A stretch of 52,530 nucleotides of DNA from Methylomonas rosea (GCF_024505055.1 NZ_JANIBL010000034.1:1-52530); one strand, 5' to 3'. Shown: positions 24,425 to 34,351, counted from the first letter of the stretch. Numbers and translations: made by a program. Notes: generated from the sequence alone by a model not told the origin.

Positions 24425-25462
24425 TTGAAACAATCTTTTTACGACTTAAATTATCCCGATTTGGAAGCGGTTATAAGTCAGAATAATTTAAACCCTTCGG
24501 TCGCTGCGATTCTTTTTAATTGGCATTATAAGAAAAAAGAAAGCATTCAATGTCGTGATAATATTTCAAAATCATCATTAGCTTTTTTCGAACAATATTT
24601 CGACTTTTCTCTGCCCGAAATAAATTTGGTGCATGAGTCGTCAAAAGATCGAACAGTAAAGTTTTTGTTTAAGCTCAAAGACAATCACAAAGTCGAAACT
24701 GTCCTTATTCCGTTTAACAATAAATATTCTATTTGCTTGTCGTCGCAGGTTGGCTGCGCAATGAATTGCTCTTTTTGTTTTACCGGAGAGCAGGGGCTTA
24801 AACGGAATTTGGCTACCAGCGAAATTGTAGGTCAGTTTCTCCAGGCGTGGCGATGGTTGGCAAGCAATAGACCTGGAGAAGAGCGGATTTTAAATATCGT
24901 TTTTATGGGGCAGGGCGAGCCTTTACATAATTTTGATGCTGTTAAAAAAGCCTGTGAAATTTTTTTATCGCAACGTGGAACGTCAATTGGTGTGCAAAAA
25001 ATTACGATTTCAACGGCGGGATATATCCCCGGCCTCAAAAGATGGAGCCAGGAAACTCCAGGCGTGAATCTGGCCTTATCACTGCATTCACCCTTTACGG
25101 AAAAGAGGAATGAGCTTATTCCCATTAATAAAAAATATCCGCTAGCTGAGGTATTAACCTACATAGACGCAATACCTTTACAAAAAAAGCAATTTATTAC
25201 TTATGAATATATTCTGATAAAAGGTTTCAATGACTCTCCGGATGATGCTAAAAAATTGGGGGCGTTACTGGCAGGAAAACGTGCCTATATAAACTTAATT
25301 CCTTTTAACCCATTCCCTGGCTCACGTTACGAGAGTCCTGATTTGGATGAAGTCGAAAATTTTAAAGCAGTATTAGATGAATTTAGAATCCCGACTTTAA
25401 TAAGAGGCACGAAAGGCGATGACGTATTGGCAGCATGCGGACAACTTAATTCTAAAAATTAA
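24425..25462 (+). CDS. RlmN/Cfr family radical SAM methyltransferase paralogue
   Basis: The 345-residue protein is a radical SAM enzyme of the 23S rRNA A2503 methyltransferase family. The Fe-S motif is C111-x3-C115-x2-C118 in VGCAMNCSFC, followed by FTGEQGLKRNL, MGQGEPLHN (161-169), the SLHSPFTEKRNELIPIN block and the methyl-transfer Cys at 338 in AACGQL. It starts with TTG at 24425 after a strong AGGAG ribosome site; no ATG fits. The gene is visibly more AT-rich than copAB before and the phosphatase after it, and key positions (CFTG, MGQG) differ from housekeeping RlmN. It is probably an acquired paralogue; whether it acts on C2 or C8 of A2503, or on another RNA, cannot be told. Confidence 0.82.
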   Translation: MKQSFYDLNYPDLEAVISQNNLNPSVAAILFNWHYKKKESIQCRDNISKSSLAFFEQYFDFSLPEINLVHESSKDRTVKFLFKLKDNHKVETVLIPFNNKYSICLSSQVGCAMNCSFCFTGEQGLKRNLATSEIVGQFLQAWRWLASNRPGEERILNIVFMGQGEPLHNFDAVKKACEIFLSQRGTSIGVQKITISTAGYIPGLKRWSQETPGVNLALSLHSPFTEKRNELIPINKKYPLAEVLTYIDAIPLQKKQFITYEYILIKGFNDSPDDAKKLGALLAGKRAYINLIPFNPFPGSRYESPDLDEVENFKAVLDEFRIPTLIRGTKGDDVLAACGQLNSKN

Positions 25463-25498
25463 AAAGCTCCCCCTTTAATATTTTGGCAGGATGGCAAT

Positions 25499-26053
25499 AT
25501 GACAGCTGCGCGGACCAGCCATACGCACCCGCTTCAAATCGCCGAAGTACGTGCGAGTCCTTTGCATGGACGGATAGGAATCACTTTCTGTCCCGGCAAG
25601 CATGACCACTTTGCTTACACGGGTGCCTGGGAGCGCGATCTTGGTATCGATCTTGAGGTCATCGCTGCCTGGGGGACAAAGCTGGTGCTGACGCTGGTCG
25701 AACCCGCTGAACTCAAGGCGCTTAAGGTGCCGCAGCTCGGACATGAAATTCGCAGGCGCGGCATAGCCTGGCTGCATCTGCCGATTGCCGACTATTCCGT
25801 GCCTACCCAGGCGTTCGAGCAGCAGTGGCTTACGCAAGGCCAGGAAATCCGGCAGATGTTGCGCAATGGCGAAGACGTGCTCGTGCATTGCAAGGGCGGC
25901 TTGGGGCGGGCGGGTATGGTCGCGGCGCGGCTATTGGTGGAATTGGGCATGGATGCTGAAGAAGCGATCCAGGCGGTCCGAGCTGTGCGTAAGGGCGCCA
26001 TCGAAACGCCTGCGCAATTGGCGCTGGTGCGTCGCACTAAATCCATCCCGTAA
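25499..26053 (+). CDS. dual-specificity/CDKN3-like protein phosphatase
   Basis: The 184-residue protein has the Cys-phosphatase loop HCKGGLGRAG with H130, C131 and R137 (HCx5R) and the probable general acid D98 in LPIADYSVP. It resembles the CDKN3-like group of bacterial dual-specificity phosphatases. The ATG at 25499 follows a GGCAGG stretch. It is 14 bp before a kinase-fold gene, so a phosphatase and its counter-acting kinase may be co-expressed. Substrate unknown. Confidence 0.83.
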   Translation: MTAARTSHTHPLQIAEVRASPLHGRIGITFCPGKHDHFAYTGAWERDLGIDLEVIAAWGTKLVLTLVEPAELKALKVPQLGHEIRRRGIAWLHLPIADYSVPTQAFEQQWLTQGQEIRQMLRNGEDVLVHCKGGLGRAGMVAARLLVELGMDAEEAIQAVRAVRKGAIETPAQLALVRRTKSIP

Positions 26054-26067
26054 GCCGGCATATTGCG

Positions 26068-26742
26068 ATGCACGCGGATATGCCACCCATCGATACCTCC
26101 ACCATGCAGCGGATCGGTGGGCAATTGGGCACCAACCCCGCTGGCATTTTTCAGGACAGTAACGGCCGGCGTTACTACGTGAAGACGCTGGAATCTCCGG
26201 CGCATGCGCGCAATGAAATGATCGCAGCCAAACTCTATCAACTGGCTGGAGCGCCCACTTTGACCTATGTGAACACAACAGCGCCTGAGCAGATCGCGAC
26301 AGAGTGGCTCGAACTCGACAAGAAGTGCATCGCTCATCTCAACGATAGCGAACGCAAACAGGCTCAGCAATGGTTTGGTGTGCATGCTTGGACTGCCAAT
26401 TGGGACGCCGCCGGCTTCAATGGCGACAACCAAGGTGTTGTCAATGGCAAAGTGTTGACACTGGATGTGGGCGGAGCGCTGGCATTCCGGGCTCAGGGCG
26501 ATCCCAAAGGCAAAGCATTCGGCACCCGCGTGGACGAACTAGACGTGCTGCGCAACGACGATGACAACCCGCACGCCGGCAAACTCTTTGCAGACATGAG
26601 GCCAGAAGACGTCAAACAGGCTATCCTGGTGGTGCTAAGGATACCCGACGACATAATTCGCCAAGTCATTATTGACTGCGGCGGCGGTCACGCGCTAGCC
26701 GGGAAGATGGTTGCGCGGAAAGCCGATATGGCTGGGCGCTAG
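26068..26742 (+). CDS. putative HipA/PI3-4-kinase-like kinase-fold protein
   Basis: The 224-residue protein shows a minimal kinase pattern. GIFQDSNGRRYYVK has a probable ATP lysine K39; RNEMIAAKLYQLAG has E50. ANWDAAGFNGDN (110-121) resembles the D-x-x-G-x-DN catalytic loop of PI3/4-kinase-like enzymes, and LDVGGALAFR has a metal-binding D133. It lacks the N-terminal domain of HipA. I know similar domains in other bacteria and phage proteins only as kinase-like, without assigned substrate. It is 14 bp after the phosphatase gene. Two starts are possible (26068 or 26080). The function is inferred, not proven. Confidence 0.55.
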   Translation: MHADMPPIDTSTMQRIGGQLGTNPAGIFQDSNGRRYYVKTLESPAHARNEMIAAKLYQLAGAPTLTYVNTTAPEQIATEWLELDKKCIAHLNDSERKQAQQWFGVHAWTANWDAAGFNGDNQGVVNGKVLTLDVGGALAFRAQGDPKGKAFGTRVDELDVLRNDDDNPHAGKLFADMRPEDVKQAILVVLRIPDDIIRQVIIDCGGGHALAGKMVARKADMAGR

Positions 26743-26993
26743 CTAATTTTTGCAGGGCCGTAGGGCGAGAGGCATAGTGCCATTCGCCACGCTCCGGGTG
26801 TTTTATTTCAGTTGCGGAGCGATTCTCTTTTAGGACTTTGCATGTGCCGAGCAAAGTGAAACGCAGTAATGGCGAACGATGCGCGAAGTGGCGTCCTGGT
26901 GGCTTTCCTTGGGTACTTTTTTATGGTGGAGTAAGTCGGTCCGCGAACCGACATTAAAACCAGCCATCTTGCTAGCGACAAAACAAAAAGCCA
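26743..26993. other. non-coding stretch, possible degraded repeat
   Basis: Short open frames occur on both strands but have no ribosome sites or family features. The stretch holds a CGGTC/GACCG-type dyad (CGGTCCGCGAACCG near 26938-26951). I see no gene. Confidence 0.3.
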
Positions 26994-27536
26994 ATGACCA
27001 ACTACCAAGAAATCCTAACATTCTGGTTCGAAGAAACGGCTCCCAAACTCTGGTGGTCAGTCAATCCGGACTTCGATAAAACTATCTGCGACCGATTCTT
27101 CTCCACTCTGCAACAAGCCATAAAAGGCGAATTGTTCAGTTGGCGGCAAGAACCAAAAGGCCGACTCGCCGAAGTCATCGTCATTGATCAGTTCTCCAGA
27201 AACATCTTCCGCGACACGCCTTCGGCATTTGCTCACGATCCGATGGTGCTGGTTTTGGCGCAGGAAGCAATTGCGGCGAAGGCTGAACTTGGCTTGTCGC
27301 CCGTGGAGCGCAGTTTTCTGTATTTGCCCTTTATGCACAGCGAGTCCAAAACCATCCATGCTTGGGCGGAAAAGCTCTATCGCGAAAATGGCTTGCCGGA
27401 TAACTACCAGTTTGAGTTGAAGCACAAAGCCATTATTGATCGCTTCGGCCGTTACCCGCATCGCAATCAAATTCTGGGGCGTGCCTCAACAGCCGAAGAA
27501 CTTGAGTTTCTTAAACAACCGGGTTCCAGTTTTTGA
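26994..27536 (+). CDS. DUF924 family protein
   Basis: The 180-residue helical protein starts MTNYQEILTFWFEETAPKLWW and has VIVIDQFSRNIFRDTPSAFAHDP, RSFLYLPFMHSES and the C-terminal GRYPHRNQILGRASTAEELEFL. This is the full pattern and length of DUF924, a TPR-like fold family of unknown function. It stands alone between the kinase-fold gene and a repeat-rich gap. Confidence 0.92.
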   Translation: MTNYQEILTFWFEETAPKLWWSVNPDFDKTICDRFFSTLQQAIKGELFSWRQEPKGRLAEVIVIDQFSRNIFRDTPSAFAHDPMVLVLAQEAIAAKAELGLSPVERSFLYLPFMHSESKTIHAWAEKLYRENGLPDNYQFELKHKAIIDRFGRYPHRNQILGRASTAEELEFLKQPGSSF

Positions 27537-27590
27537 GGGCCGTCAGGAAAAGCAAGTAAATGGAAGCCTGTGGGTATATTACTCGAGTTT

Positions 27591-27798
27591 CCACGTGTCA
27601 CGTGGGAACTCAGATGTCTGCGCGGTGGTGTATTTGCGCCGCAGCGCGGCCAAGTCCTGCATTACCACGCGGCGCGTGGGAACGAGGAAAGGATGTGAAG
27701 GCCTTCGCCGTCCTTGGCTTCTGGGTTCCGGCAATCCCTGCCGGAACGACGTGTTTTTTCTTAACTTAATGGCAGTGACGCGGCGCGTGGGAACGAGG
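27591..27798. repeat. three REP-like palindromes between DUF924 and htpG
   Basis: Three copies of a 15-base palindrome plus GGAAC tail lie at 27591-27605, 27665-27679 and 27776-27790. Copies 2 and 3 share a 21-base direct repeat (27667-27687 and 27778-27798). Copy 1 has CCACGT/ACGTGG arms and copy 2 CCACGC/GCGTGG, so both arms changed together and the hairpin is kept. They fill the 318-bp gap 27537-27854, where I see no gene. Confidence 0.7.
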
Positions 27799-27810
27799 GA
27801 AAATAGCAAT

Positions 27811-27836
27811 AAAAAAGGCCGGTTACCCGGCCTTTT
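27811..27836. terminator. bidirectional terminator between DUF924 and htpG
   Basis: A GGCCGG-TTAC-CCGGCC hairpin (27817-27832) has six A on the left and TTTT on the right, so it can end transcripts from both strands. It lies 18 bases after the htpG stop. Confidence 0.88.
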
Positions 27837-27854
27837 GTTTAGCGTGTTGCTTGT

Positions 27855-29801
27855 TTAACCCAGCAATCCTTGCAACAAGCCATTCAACTTATGCACAAAC
27901 GCAGACGGATCATCTAACTGCCCACCTTCGCTAAGAATGGCTTGGTCGAACAAAATATGGCTGATGTCCGCGAAGCGGGCATCGTCCTGCTCATTTTTCA
28001 AAGCCTTGACGATGGCGTGGTCCGGGTTGATCTCGAAGATCGGCTTGCTGCCGCCCATGCCCATCATGTTCATAGATTGGCCGGCTTCTTTCATGATGCG
28101 CTCCATGTTCAGGCTCATGTCGTAAGCGCCGGTCACCAAGCAGGCAGGGGAGTCGGTCAGACGGTGACTGACTTTCACCTCGCTGACTTTGTCTTTCAAC
28201 ACGTCCTGGATTTGTTTCAGAACCGATTCGAAATCCTTGTTGATTTCTTCCTGGTGCTGTTTTTCTTCTTCAGTGTCGAATTTATCCAAATCCAGTTCGC
28301 CTTTGGCGATGGATTGCAGATGCTTGTCGTCGAAGTCGGTCAGGCTGGATACCAGCCATTCGTCGATGCGGTCGGACAACAACAATACCTCGATACCTTT
28401 TTTACGGAAGATTTCCAAGTGCGGGCTGTTTTTCGCGGCGGCGAAGCTGTCTGCGGTGACGTAGTAGATTTTTTCCTGGCCTTCCTTCATTCGGCTGACA
28501 TAGTCCGCCAGCGACACGTTTTGGGTTTTGTCGTCGGTATGGGTAGACGAGAAGCGCAGTAACTTGGCGACACGGTCTTTGTTTTTGTGATCTTCGATCG
28601 GGCCTTCCTTGATAACGTTACCGAACTGTTCCCAGAATTTTTGGTATTTCTCGGCGTCGTTTTCGGCCAAATCTTCCAGCATGCCCAGCACTTTTTTCAC
28701 CGCGCCGGTTTTGATCGCGCTGATTTGTTTGCTTTGCTGCAAAATCTCGCGGGAGACGTTCAGCGGCAAACTGTCTGCGTCAATCACGCCGCGGACGAAA
28801 CGCAGGAAGCGCGGCATCAATTGCTCGGCATCGTCGGTGATGAAAACTTTTTTGATATACAACTTCACGCCGTGTTTGGCATCGCGGTCCCACATATCGA
28901 ACGGGGCGCGGCTGGGTACATACAACAGCAAGCTGTATTCGTTGGTGCCTTCGACACGGCTGTGGACGTGAGTTAGCGGCTCCTGAAAGTCGTGCGAGAC
29001 GTGTTTGTAAAACTCGGCGTATTCTTCTTCGGAAATCGAATCTTTCGATTGCGTCCATAGGGCCGAAGCGCTGTTGACGGTTTCGTCTTCGACGCGGGCC
29101 GGTGCGGTTTCGTTTCCTTCCTCGTCTTTTTCGGCCGGAATTTCCTCGCTCATCACGATGGGCAGGGAGATGTGGTCGGAGAATTTTTTGATGATGGAGC
29201 GCAGTTTCCAGCTGTTTAAAAGTTCCTCTTCGCCTTCTTTCAGATGTAAAACAATTTCGGTACCGCGGCTGGCTTTGTCGACCGACTCAATGGTGTAATC
29301 GCCTTCGCCGGCCGACTCCCAACGCACGGCTTCGGAAACCGGCGCGCCGGCTTTGCGAGTAGTCAGCGTGACTTTGTCGGCGACAATGAAGGCCGAATAA
29401 AAGCCGACGCCGAATTGGCCGATCAGTTCGCTGTCTTTCGCTTGATCGCCGGTCAGGCGTTCGAAGAATTGCTTGGTGCCGGATTTGGCGATGGTACCGA
29501 TATGGTCTTGCACTTCGGCGCGGGTCATGCCGATACCGTTATCGCTGATGGTGATGGTCTTTTTGGTTTCGTCGAAATCAATGCGGATTTTTAATTCGCT
29601 GTCGCCTTCGTACAAGCTGTCGTTGGCCAAGGCTTCGAAACGCAGCTTGTCGGCGGCGTCGGAGCCGTTGGAGATCAACTCGCGTAAAAAGATTTCCTTG
29701 TTGCTGTACAAGGAGTGAATCATCAAGTGCAGCAAATGCTTTACTTCGGTTTGAAAACCTAGGGTTTGTTTGTTTGCCTCAACAGTCATGTCTATACTCA
29801 T
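27855..29801 (-). CDS. htpG: HtpG, Hsp90-family chaperone
   Basis: The 648-residue cytoplasmic chaperone has the GHKL ATPase domain with [18 protein letters not shown] (N-box), SDNGIGMT and [15 protein letters not shown]. The middle domain includes [16 protein letters not shown] with the conserved Arg, and the C-terminal dimer domain has [23 protein letters not shown]. Length is normal. A second ATG four codons in (29789) is possible. It has a sigma-32-type promoter upstream and a shared terminator downstream. Confidence 0.97.
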   Translation of the reverse strand: MSIDMTVEANKQTLGFQTEVKHLLHLMIHSLYSNKEIFLRELISNGSDAADKLRFEALANDSLYEGDSELKIRIDFDETKKTITISDNGIGMTRAEVQDHIGTIAKSGTKQFFERLTGDQAKDSELIGQFGVGFYSAFIVADKVTLTTRKAGAPVSEAVRWESAGEGDYTIESVDKASRGTEIVLHLKEGEEELLNSWKLRSIIKKFSDHISLPIVMSEEIPAEKDEEGNETAPARVEDETVNSASALWTQSKDSISEEEYAEFYKHVSHDFQEPLTHVHSRVEGTNEYSLLLYVPSRAPFDMWDRDAKHGVKLYIKKVFITDDAEQLMPRFLRFVRGVIDADSLPLNVSREILQQSKQISAIKTGAVKKVLGMLEDLAENDAEKYQKFWEQFGNVIKEGPIEDHKNKDRVAKLLRFSSTHTDDKTQNVSLADYVSRMKEGQEKIYYVTADSFAAAKNSPHLEIFRKKGIEVLLLSDRIDEWLVSSLTDFDDKHLQSIAKGELDLDKFDTEEEKQHQEEINKDFESVLKQIQDVLKDKVSEVKVSHRLTDSPACLVTGAYDMSLNMERIMKEAGQSMNMMGMGGSKPIFEINPDHAIVKALKNEQDDARFADISHILFDQAILSEGGQLDDPSAFVHKLNGLLQGLLG

Positions 29802-29825
29802 TTGGTTGTAAAGTGGACTGGGGCG

Positions 29826-29854
29826 AGTTGGGGATGATAATTTTATTTTTCAAG
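29826..29854 (-). promoter_or_regulatory. sigma-32 (heat-shock) promoter of htpG
   Basis: On the minus strand CTTGAAA (complement 29848-29854), a 14-bp spacer and CCCCAACT (complement 29826-29833) match the RpoH consensus CTTGAAA-N13/14-CCCCATNT at all but one position. Transcription would start near 29819. Confidence 0.85.
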
Positions 29855-29916
29855 TCCGCCACGCGTTGTGGATTTTATGGAGCCGATTTCTTGAGCGTTT
29901 TATTAGCCTTCCTGTC

Positions 29917-31545
29917 ATGAGTTTTAGTTTAGCCGGCAAAAGTATTCTGATTGTCGAGGACAATCCTGTGTTCCGCAAAGCCATGCGGGACATGCTGTAT
30001 AGCTTGCAAGCCGTTACCGTGGTCGAAGCGGATAACGGCATTGCGGCGATTAATGCGATGAGCAAAAGCAGTTTCGATATTGTGCTGTGCGATTACAACC
30101 TGGGTGTCGGTAAGAACGGGCAACAAGTCTTGGAGGAAGCCAGGCACCGGAATTTAATCGATTATCGCTGCGTGTTTGTGTTGATCAGCGCCGAGCAGAC
30201 TACCAGTGCGGTTCTGGGGGTAATGGACAGCAAGCCCGATGAATATCTGACCAAGCCCTTCAATGCTCAGCAATTGATGAGTCGGCTGACGCGAAATTTT
30301 GCCCGCAAGGAATTTATGGCCAGTATCGACAAGGCGCTGGCAGGCGGCGATTTGTCTAAGGCAATTCAGTTATGCGATGCATTGCTGCTGTCGGCAGACA
30401 AGAAAATGCATCTGCATTTGCTGAAAATGCGCGCCGAGCTGGCGATTTCCGCGGGCGATTTCGACAAGGCCAGGCAGATATATCACGAAGTCTTGGAGCA
30501 TAGAGAGCTGCCTTGGGCACGCTTGGGTTTGGGGGTGATCGATTTCCAAAACAACAACATCGAACAAGCGATTGCCGGTTTTCAGAGTCTGGTAGCAGAT
30601 AATCCGATGTTGATGGAGTGTTACGACTGGTTGGGCAAGGCCTACGAAGCTTTGGATCAGTACAACGACGTCGAAAGTGTGTTGCAGCAGGCACTGCAAT
30701 TGTCGCCGCAATCGATACTCAGGCAAAAAAAGCTGGCTGAAGCGGCGGATAAGAACGGTAACCTGGAAACCGCCGAAAAAGCCTACAAATCTGTGGTCAA
30801 GCTGGGTAAACATTCCGTGCATCGCGCTTGCAGCGACTTTTCCGGATTGGCTAAGCTTTACGCCAAAACCAATGCGGCCGATGAGGCCTTGAAAACGCTG
30901 GAGGAAATGCGTAAGGAATACGCCAATCATCCCGAGGCGGAGTTGCGTGCCTCGACGGTGGAAGCAGATGTGTATAAAACCTTGGGTAACGAGGAATTGT
31001 CGCAGAAGGCTTTACTAAAGGCCGTGGATATTTGCGGTCGAATGGGTAATAAAGCGCCCAGGGATTTGCAGTTAGAAGTGGTGAAAACCTGTTTCCTGAG
31101 CGACGAACACGATAAAGCCGAAGAAATACTTTACGATCTGATTCATGCGCATATCGACGACGAACAGTTCTTGAACGATTTACGCCGTATGCAAAGCGGC
31201 ATAGGCATGGATAATCACTCGGAAATCCTGATTCAAAAAACCAAGCAGGCTTTGATCGCGACCAACAACAAAGGCGTGGCTTTGTACAAACAGGGTAAAT
31301 TTGCGGAGGCTTTGGCGTTATTCGAACAGGCCATCCTGACCATGCCGGATAACAAAACCATCATCGTGAATATGTTGAAGATCATGATTCACGATTTGAA
31401 GGTTAATGAATTTTGCGAAGAAAAAAATCAACGTATCAAAGCTTTAATCAATAAAGCCAAGCAAATTGGCGTTGATCAACATAAGCTGGGGATATTACAA
31501 ATGGAATATGCAAAATTGAGACAGTCTCAGACGGCCAAGGCTTAA
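29917..31545 (+). CDS. response regulator with C-terminal TPR array
   Basis: The 542-residue protein starts with a receiver domain (about 8-125): acidic pocket E14-D15, phospho-acceptor D59 in LCDYNLG, S91 and K113 in LTKPF. The rest is a set of TPR-like helices (about 130-535), for example YHEVLEHRELPWARLGLGVIDFQNNNIEQAIAGFQSLV. No DNA-binding or enzymatic output is visible, so it probably signals by protein contacts. The ATG at 29917 is chosen; an in-frame TTG at 29866 would only add a poor leader. A histidine kinase gene follows after 4 bp. It is divergent from htpG. Confidence 0.85.
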   Translation: MSFSLAGKSILIVEDNPVFRKAMRDMLYSLQAVTVVEADNGIAAINAMSKSSFDIVLCDYNLGVGKNGQQVLEEARHRNLIDYRCVFVLISAEQTTSAVLGVMDSKPDEYLTKPFNAQQLMSRLTRNFARKEFMASIDKALAGGDLSKAIQLCDALLLSADKKMHLHLLKMRAELAISAGDFDKARQIYHEVLEHRELPWARLGLGVIDFQNNNIEQAIAGFQSLVADNPMLMECYDWLGKAYEALDQYNDVESVLQQALQLSPQSILRQKKLAEAADKNGNLETAEKAYKSVVKLGKHSVHRACSDFSGLAKLYAKTNAADEALKTLEEMRKEYANHPEAELRASTVEADVYKTLGNEELSQKALLKAVDICGRMGNKAPRDLQLEVVKTCFLSDEHDKAEEILYDLIHAHIDDEQFLNDLRRMQSGIGMDNHSEILIQKTKQALIATNNKGVALYKQGKFAEALALFEQAILTMPDNKTIIVNMLKIMIHDLKVNEFCEEKNQRIKALINKAKQIGVDQHKLGILQMEYAKLRQSQTAKA

Positions 31546-31549
31546 AACC

Positions 31550-32233
31550 ATGCAAACCAATCCTAAAAGCAACGGCTTGTTTCCCACTATTCTCGCGTCC
31601 ACTGTTCACGATATAAAAAATTCCTTGGGTACCTTGCTGGAGCTGGTTCGGCAAACTGCTGCCAAGCAAGACGGCCAGTCCGCCGAATTGAATCAGTTGG
31701 AGTTCGAGGCTGCCCGTATTAATCATAGCCTGATGCAATTGCTGGTGATGTACAAGGTCGATTCGCAAAAATTTAGTTTGGATATCGAAGAATGCCCGGT
31801 GATCGAGATTGTCGACGAAGCGATTCATCAACAGGCGCGCTTGGCCGGATTGCACAATATCGATCTACAAGTGGATTGCGCTGCCGACGAGATGTGCTAT
31901 TGCGATAATGCCATCATCAGCAACTCGCTGGCAGCCGTCTTGAATAATGCTTTGCGTTATACCCACAAAACCATTTTGATTGTCGTGGCTGAAGAAGATG
32001 GTTACCTAACTATCGCCATCGAAGACGATGGTGAGGGTTATCCGCCCCATTTTTTAGGCGCAGACTTAAACGATACGGCCGAATTGGATTGGGTATCGGG
32101 AAATACCGGGCTGGGTTTGTATTTTGTTTCGGTGATGGCCGGCTTGCACAAAAATGCCGGGAAAAGCGGATTTGTGCAGATCGACAACGAAAGTCGTTTG
32201 GGCGGCGCGAGGTTTAAATTGTTTTTGCCTTAA
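31550..32233 (+). CDS. soluble sensor histidine kinase
   Basis: The 227-residue kinase has no membrane or sensor domain. The H-box STVHDIKNSLG carries H20; the ATPase domain has the N-box around N132-N133 (LNNALRYT), G1 box DDGEGYP (159-165) and G2 box GNTGLGLYF (184-192). It should phosphorylate the REC-TPR protein encoded 4 bp upstream. With no sensor region it probably gets input from a partner protein. Confidence 0.9.
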   Translation: MQTNPKSNGLFPTILASTVHDIKNSLGTLLELVRQTAAKQDGQSAELNQLEFEAARINHSLMQLLVMYKVDSQKFSLDIEECPVIEIVDEAIHQQARLAGLHNIDLQVDCAADEMCYCDNAIISNSLAAVLNNALRYTHKTILIVVAEEDGYLTIAIEDDGEGYPPHFLGADLNDTAELDWVSGNTGLGLYFVSVMAGLHKNAGKSGFVQIDNESRLGGARFKLFLP

Positions 32234-32344
32234 GGTTTGCAGAATCACTAGACACTGAAGGATGGTACTAAGGTACAATGGCCCCGATAAAATTAGCGTT
32301 TTTCGTCGGGCAGACGGTTAGAAAAATTAAAAAAATCTTTATAT

Positions 32345-33415
32345 ATGAGCATTTTAGTAACCGGTGGGGCCGGGTTTATCGGCAGCAATTTTGTGTTGGA
32401 TTGGCTGTCGCAAACCGACGAATTGGTCGTCAATTTGGATAAATTGACCTATGCGGGCAATTTACAGAATTTGGCTTCGCTACAGGGCGATAGCCGGCAT
32501 GAGTTTGTAAAGGGCGATATCGCCGATTACGACTTGGTGCTAAGTTTGTTGGAAAAACATCAAATTAGGGCCGTGGTTAATTTTGCCGCGGAATCGCATG
32601 TCGACCGCTCCATTCACGGGCCGGAAGATTTTATTCAAACCAATATCGTCGGCAGTTTCCGTTTGCTGGAAGCGGTGCGTCAATACTGGAATAACCTGAA
32701 GCAACCCGCCAAGCAGACATTCCGTTTACTGCATGTGTCTACCGACGAGGTTTACGGCTCCTTGGAAAAGACCGATGCGCCGTTCGCCGAAACCCACCAG
32801 TATCAACCGAACAGCCCGTATTCCGCTAGTAAAGCCGCCAGCGATCATTTGGTGCGCGCCTATCACCATACTTACGGTTTGCCGGTGTTGACCACCAACT
32901 GCTCCAACAACTACGGGCCTTATCATTTCCCGGAAAAACTCATACCGCTGTGCATTCAAAATGCCTTGTCCGGTAAACCTTTGCCAATATACGGTGACGG
33001 TCAACAGATTCGCGACTGGTTGTATGTGAAGGATCATTGCAGTGCAATACGCCGGGTGCTGGAGTCAGGCACGCTTGGCGAGGTTTATAACGTCGGCGGC
33101 TGGAACGAAAAAGCCAATCTGGATGTGGTCAATACGCTGTGCAGCATTCTCGACGAACTACAGCCGCGCGCTGACGGCAAATCCTACGCCGCGCAAATCA
33201 CCTACGTTACCGACCGTCCAGGGCACGACAGACGTTATGCCATCGATGCTTCCAAGCTGGGGCGTGAGTTGGGTTGGAAGCCGGCGGAAACCTTCGAAAC
33301 CGGCATCCGCAAAACCGTACAGTGGTATCTGGATAACCAAGCCTGGGTCGTCAATGTGTTGTCCGGCGACTATCAGTCCTGGCTGGACAAAAACTATGCT
33401 GAGCGTAGTGCATGA
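32345..33415 (+). CDS. rfbB: dTDP-glucose 4,6-dehydratase
   Basis: The 356-residue extended SDR makes dTDP-4-keto-6-deoxyglucose, second step to dTDP-L-rhamnose. NAD motif [10 protein letters not shown] (7-16), [25 protein letters not shown] and the catalytic [11 protein letters not shown] are all present, as is [18 protein letters not shown]. It begins the rfbB-rfbD-rfbA set; a weak TACAAT -10 element lies about 70 bp upstream. Confidence 0.96.
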   Translation: MSILVTGGAGFIGSNFVLDWLSQTDELVVNLDKLTYAGNLQNLASLQGDSRHEFVKGDIADYDLVLSLLEKHQIRAVVNFAAESHVDRSIHGPEDFIQTNIVGSFRLLEAVRQYWNNLKQPAKQTFRLLHVSTDEVYGSLEKTDAPFAETHQYQPNSPYSASKAASDHLVRAYHHTYGLPVLTTNCSNNYGPYHFPEKLIPLCIQNALSGKPLPIYGDGQQIRDWLYVKDHCSAIRRVLESGTLGEVYNVGGWNEKANLDVVNTLCSILDELQPRADGKSYAAQITYVTDRPGHDRRYAIDASKLGRELGWKPAETFETGIRKTVQWYLDNQAWVVNVLSGDYQSWLDKNYAERSA

Positions 33416-33452
33416 TAAATATGTCCCGAGGCTATTCATTAGCTGGTGCTGA

Positions 33453-34349
33453 ATGAAAATTTTGCTGTTCGGTAAAAATGGTCAGCTTGGCTGGGAATTG
33501 CAACGGAGCTTGGCACCCCTGGGTAACTTGGTCGCGCTTGATAGATTCGATCAGCATTATTGCGGCGATTTAAGCAACCCCAACGGGATTGCCGAAACGG
33601 TCCGTGCGGTGCGTCCTGACGTCATAGTCAATGCCGCAGCCTACACCGCGGTGGACAAGGCCGAGTCGGAAAGCGAATTGGCGAATATCGTCAATGCAGT
33701 GGCGCCGGGCACTTTAGCCGAAGAAGCTAAGCGCTGCGGTGCCTGGCTTGTGCATTATTCCACTGATTACGTGTTCGACGGCAGTGGCGATAAGCCTTGG
33801 CGGGAAGGCGATCAAGTCGGGCCGTTGAATGTCTATGGCCAAACCAAACTGGCTGGCGAACTAGCTATTCAAGCCAGCGCTTGCCTCCATTTAATTTTCC
33901 GGACCAGCTGGGTTTATGCGGCCAGAGGCAATAATTTTGCTAAGACGATGCTGCGCTTGGCGCAAGAGCGGCAACAACTGTCGGTGATTAACGATCAAAT
34001 CGGTACGCCAACCGGAGCCGAATTGCTGGCGGATGTGAGTGCGCATGCCATTCGTCAGGCGCTAAAAACCTCGGAAGTGGCCGGTGTTTATCATCTGACC
34101 GCCTGTGGCGAAACCAGTTGGTACGACTACGCGCATCTGGTGTTCGACTATGCGCGTGGGGCCGGTATAGAACTGAAAACCGATAAGCAGTCGGTAGCGG
34201 CCATTCCCACTAGCGCTTACCAAACTCCGGCGCGACGGCCGTTAAACTCCCGATTGAATACCGAGAAATTGCAAAACGTGTTTGGTTTACAGCTGCCGGC
34301 TTGGCAGTTGGGAGTCGAGCGTATGTTGTCTGAACTCTACGGAAAATAA
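33453..34349 (+). CDS. rfbD: dTDP-4-dehydrorhamnose reductase
   Basis: The 298-residue SDR does the last step to dTDP-L-rhamnose. [17 protein letters not shown] is the NADPH motif, [15 protein letters not shown] the family signature, and STDYVFDG with YGQTKLAGE the catalytic S/T-Y-K set. It lies 37 bp after rfbB and 2 bp before rfbA. Confidence 0.95.
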   Translation: MKILLFGKNGQLGWELQRSLAPLGNLVALDRFDQHYCGDLSNPNGIAETVRAVRPDVIVNAAAYTAVDKAESESELANIVNAVAPGTLAEEAKRCGAWLVHYSTDYVFDGSGDKPWREGDQVGPLNVYGQTKLAGELAIQASACLHLIFRTSWVYAARGNNFAKTMLRLAQERQQLSVINDQIGTPTGAELLADVSAHAIRQALKTSEVAGVYHLTACGETSWYDYAHLVFDYARGAGIELKTDKQSVAAIPTSAYQTPARRPLNSRLNTEKLQNVFGLQLPAWQLGVERMLSELYGK

Positions 34350-34351
34350 AT

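Noticed and set aside
26808..27021. Overlapping minus-strand open frames before DUF924
   Set aside because: Two overlapping frames with low-complexity translations; they look like non-coding repeat DNA.
27591..27798. CRISPR array
   Set aside because: Only three short palindromes, unequal spacing (about 74 and 111 bp) and no cas gene.
27942..28562. 206-residue open frame antisense to htpG
   Set aside because: Phe/Val/Gln-rich shadow of htpG codons without a ribosome site.
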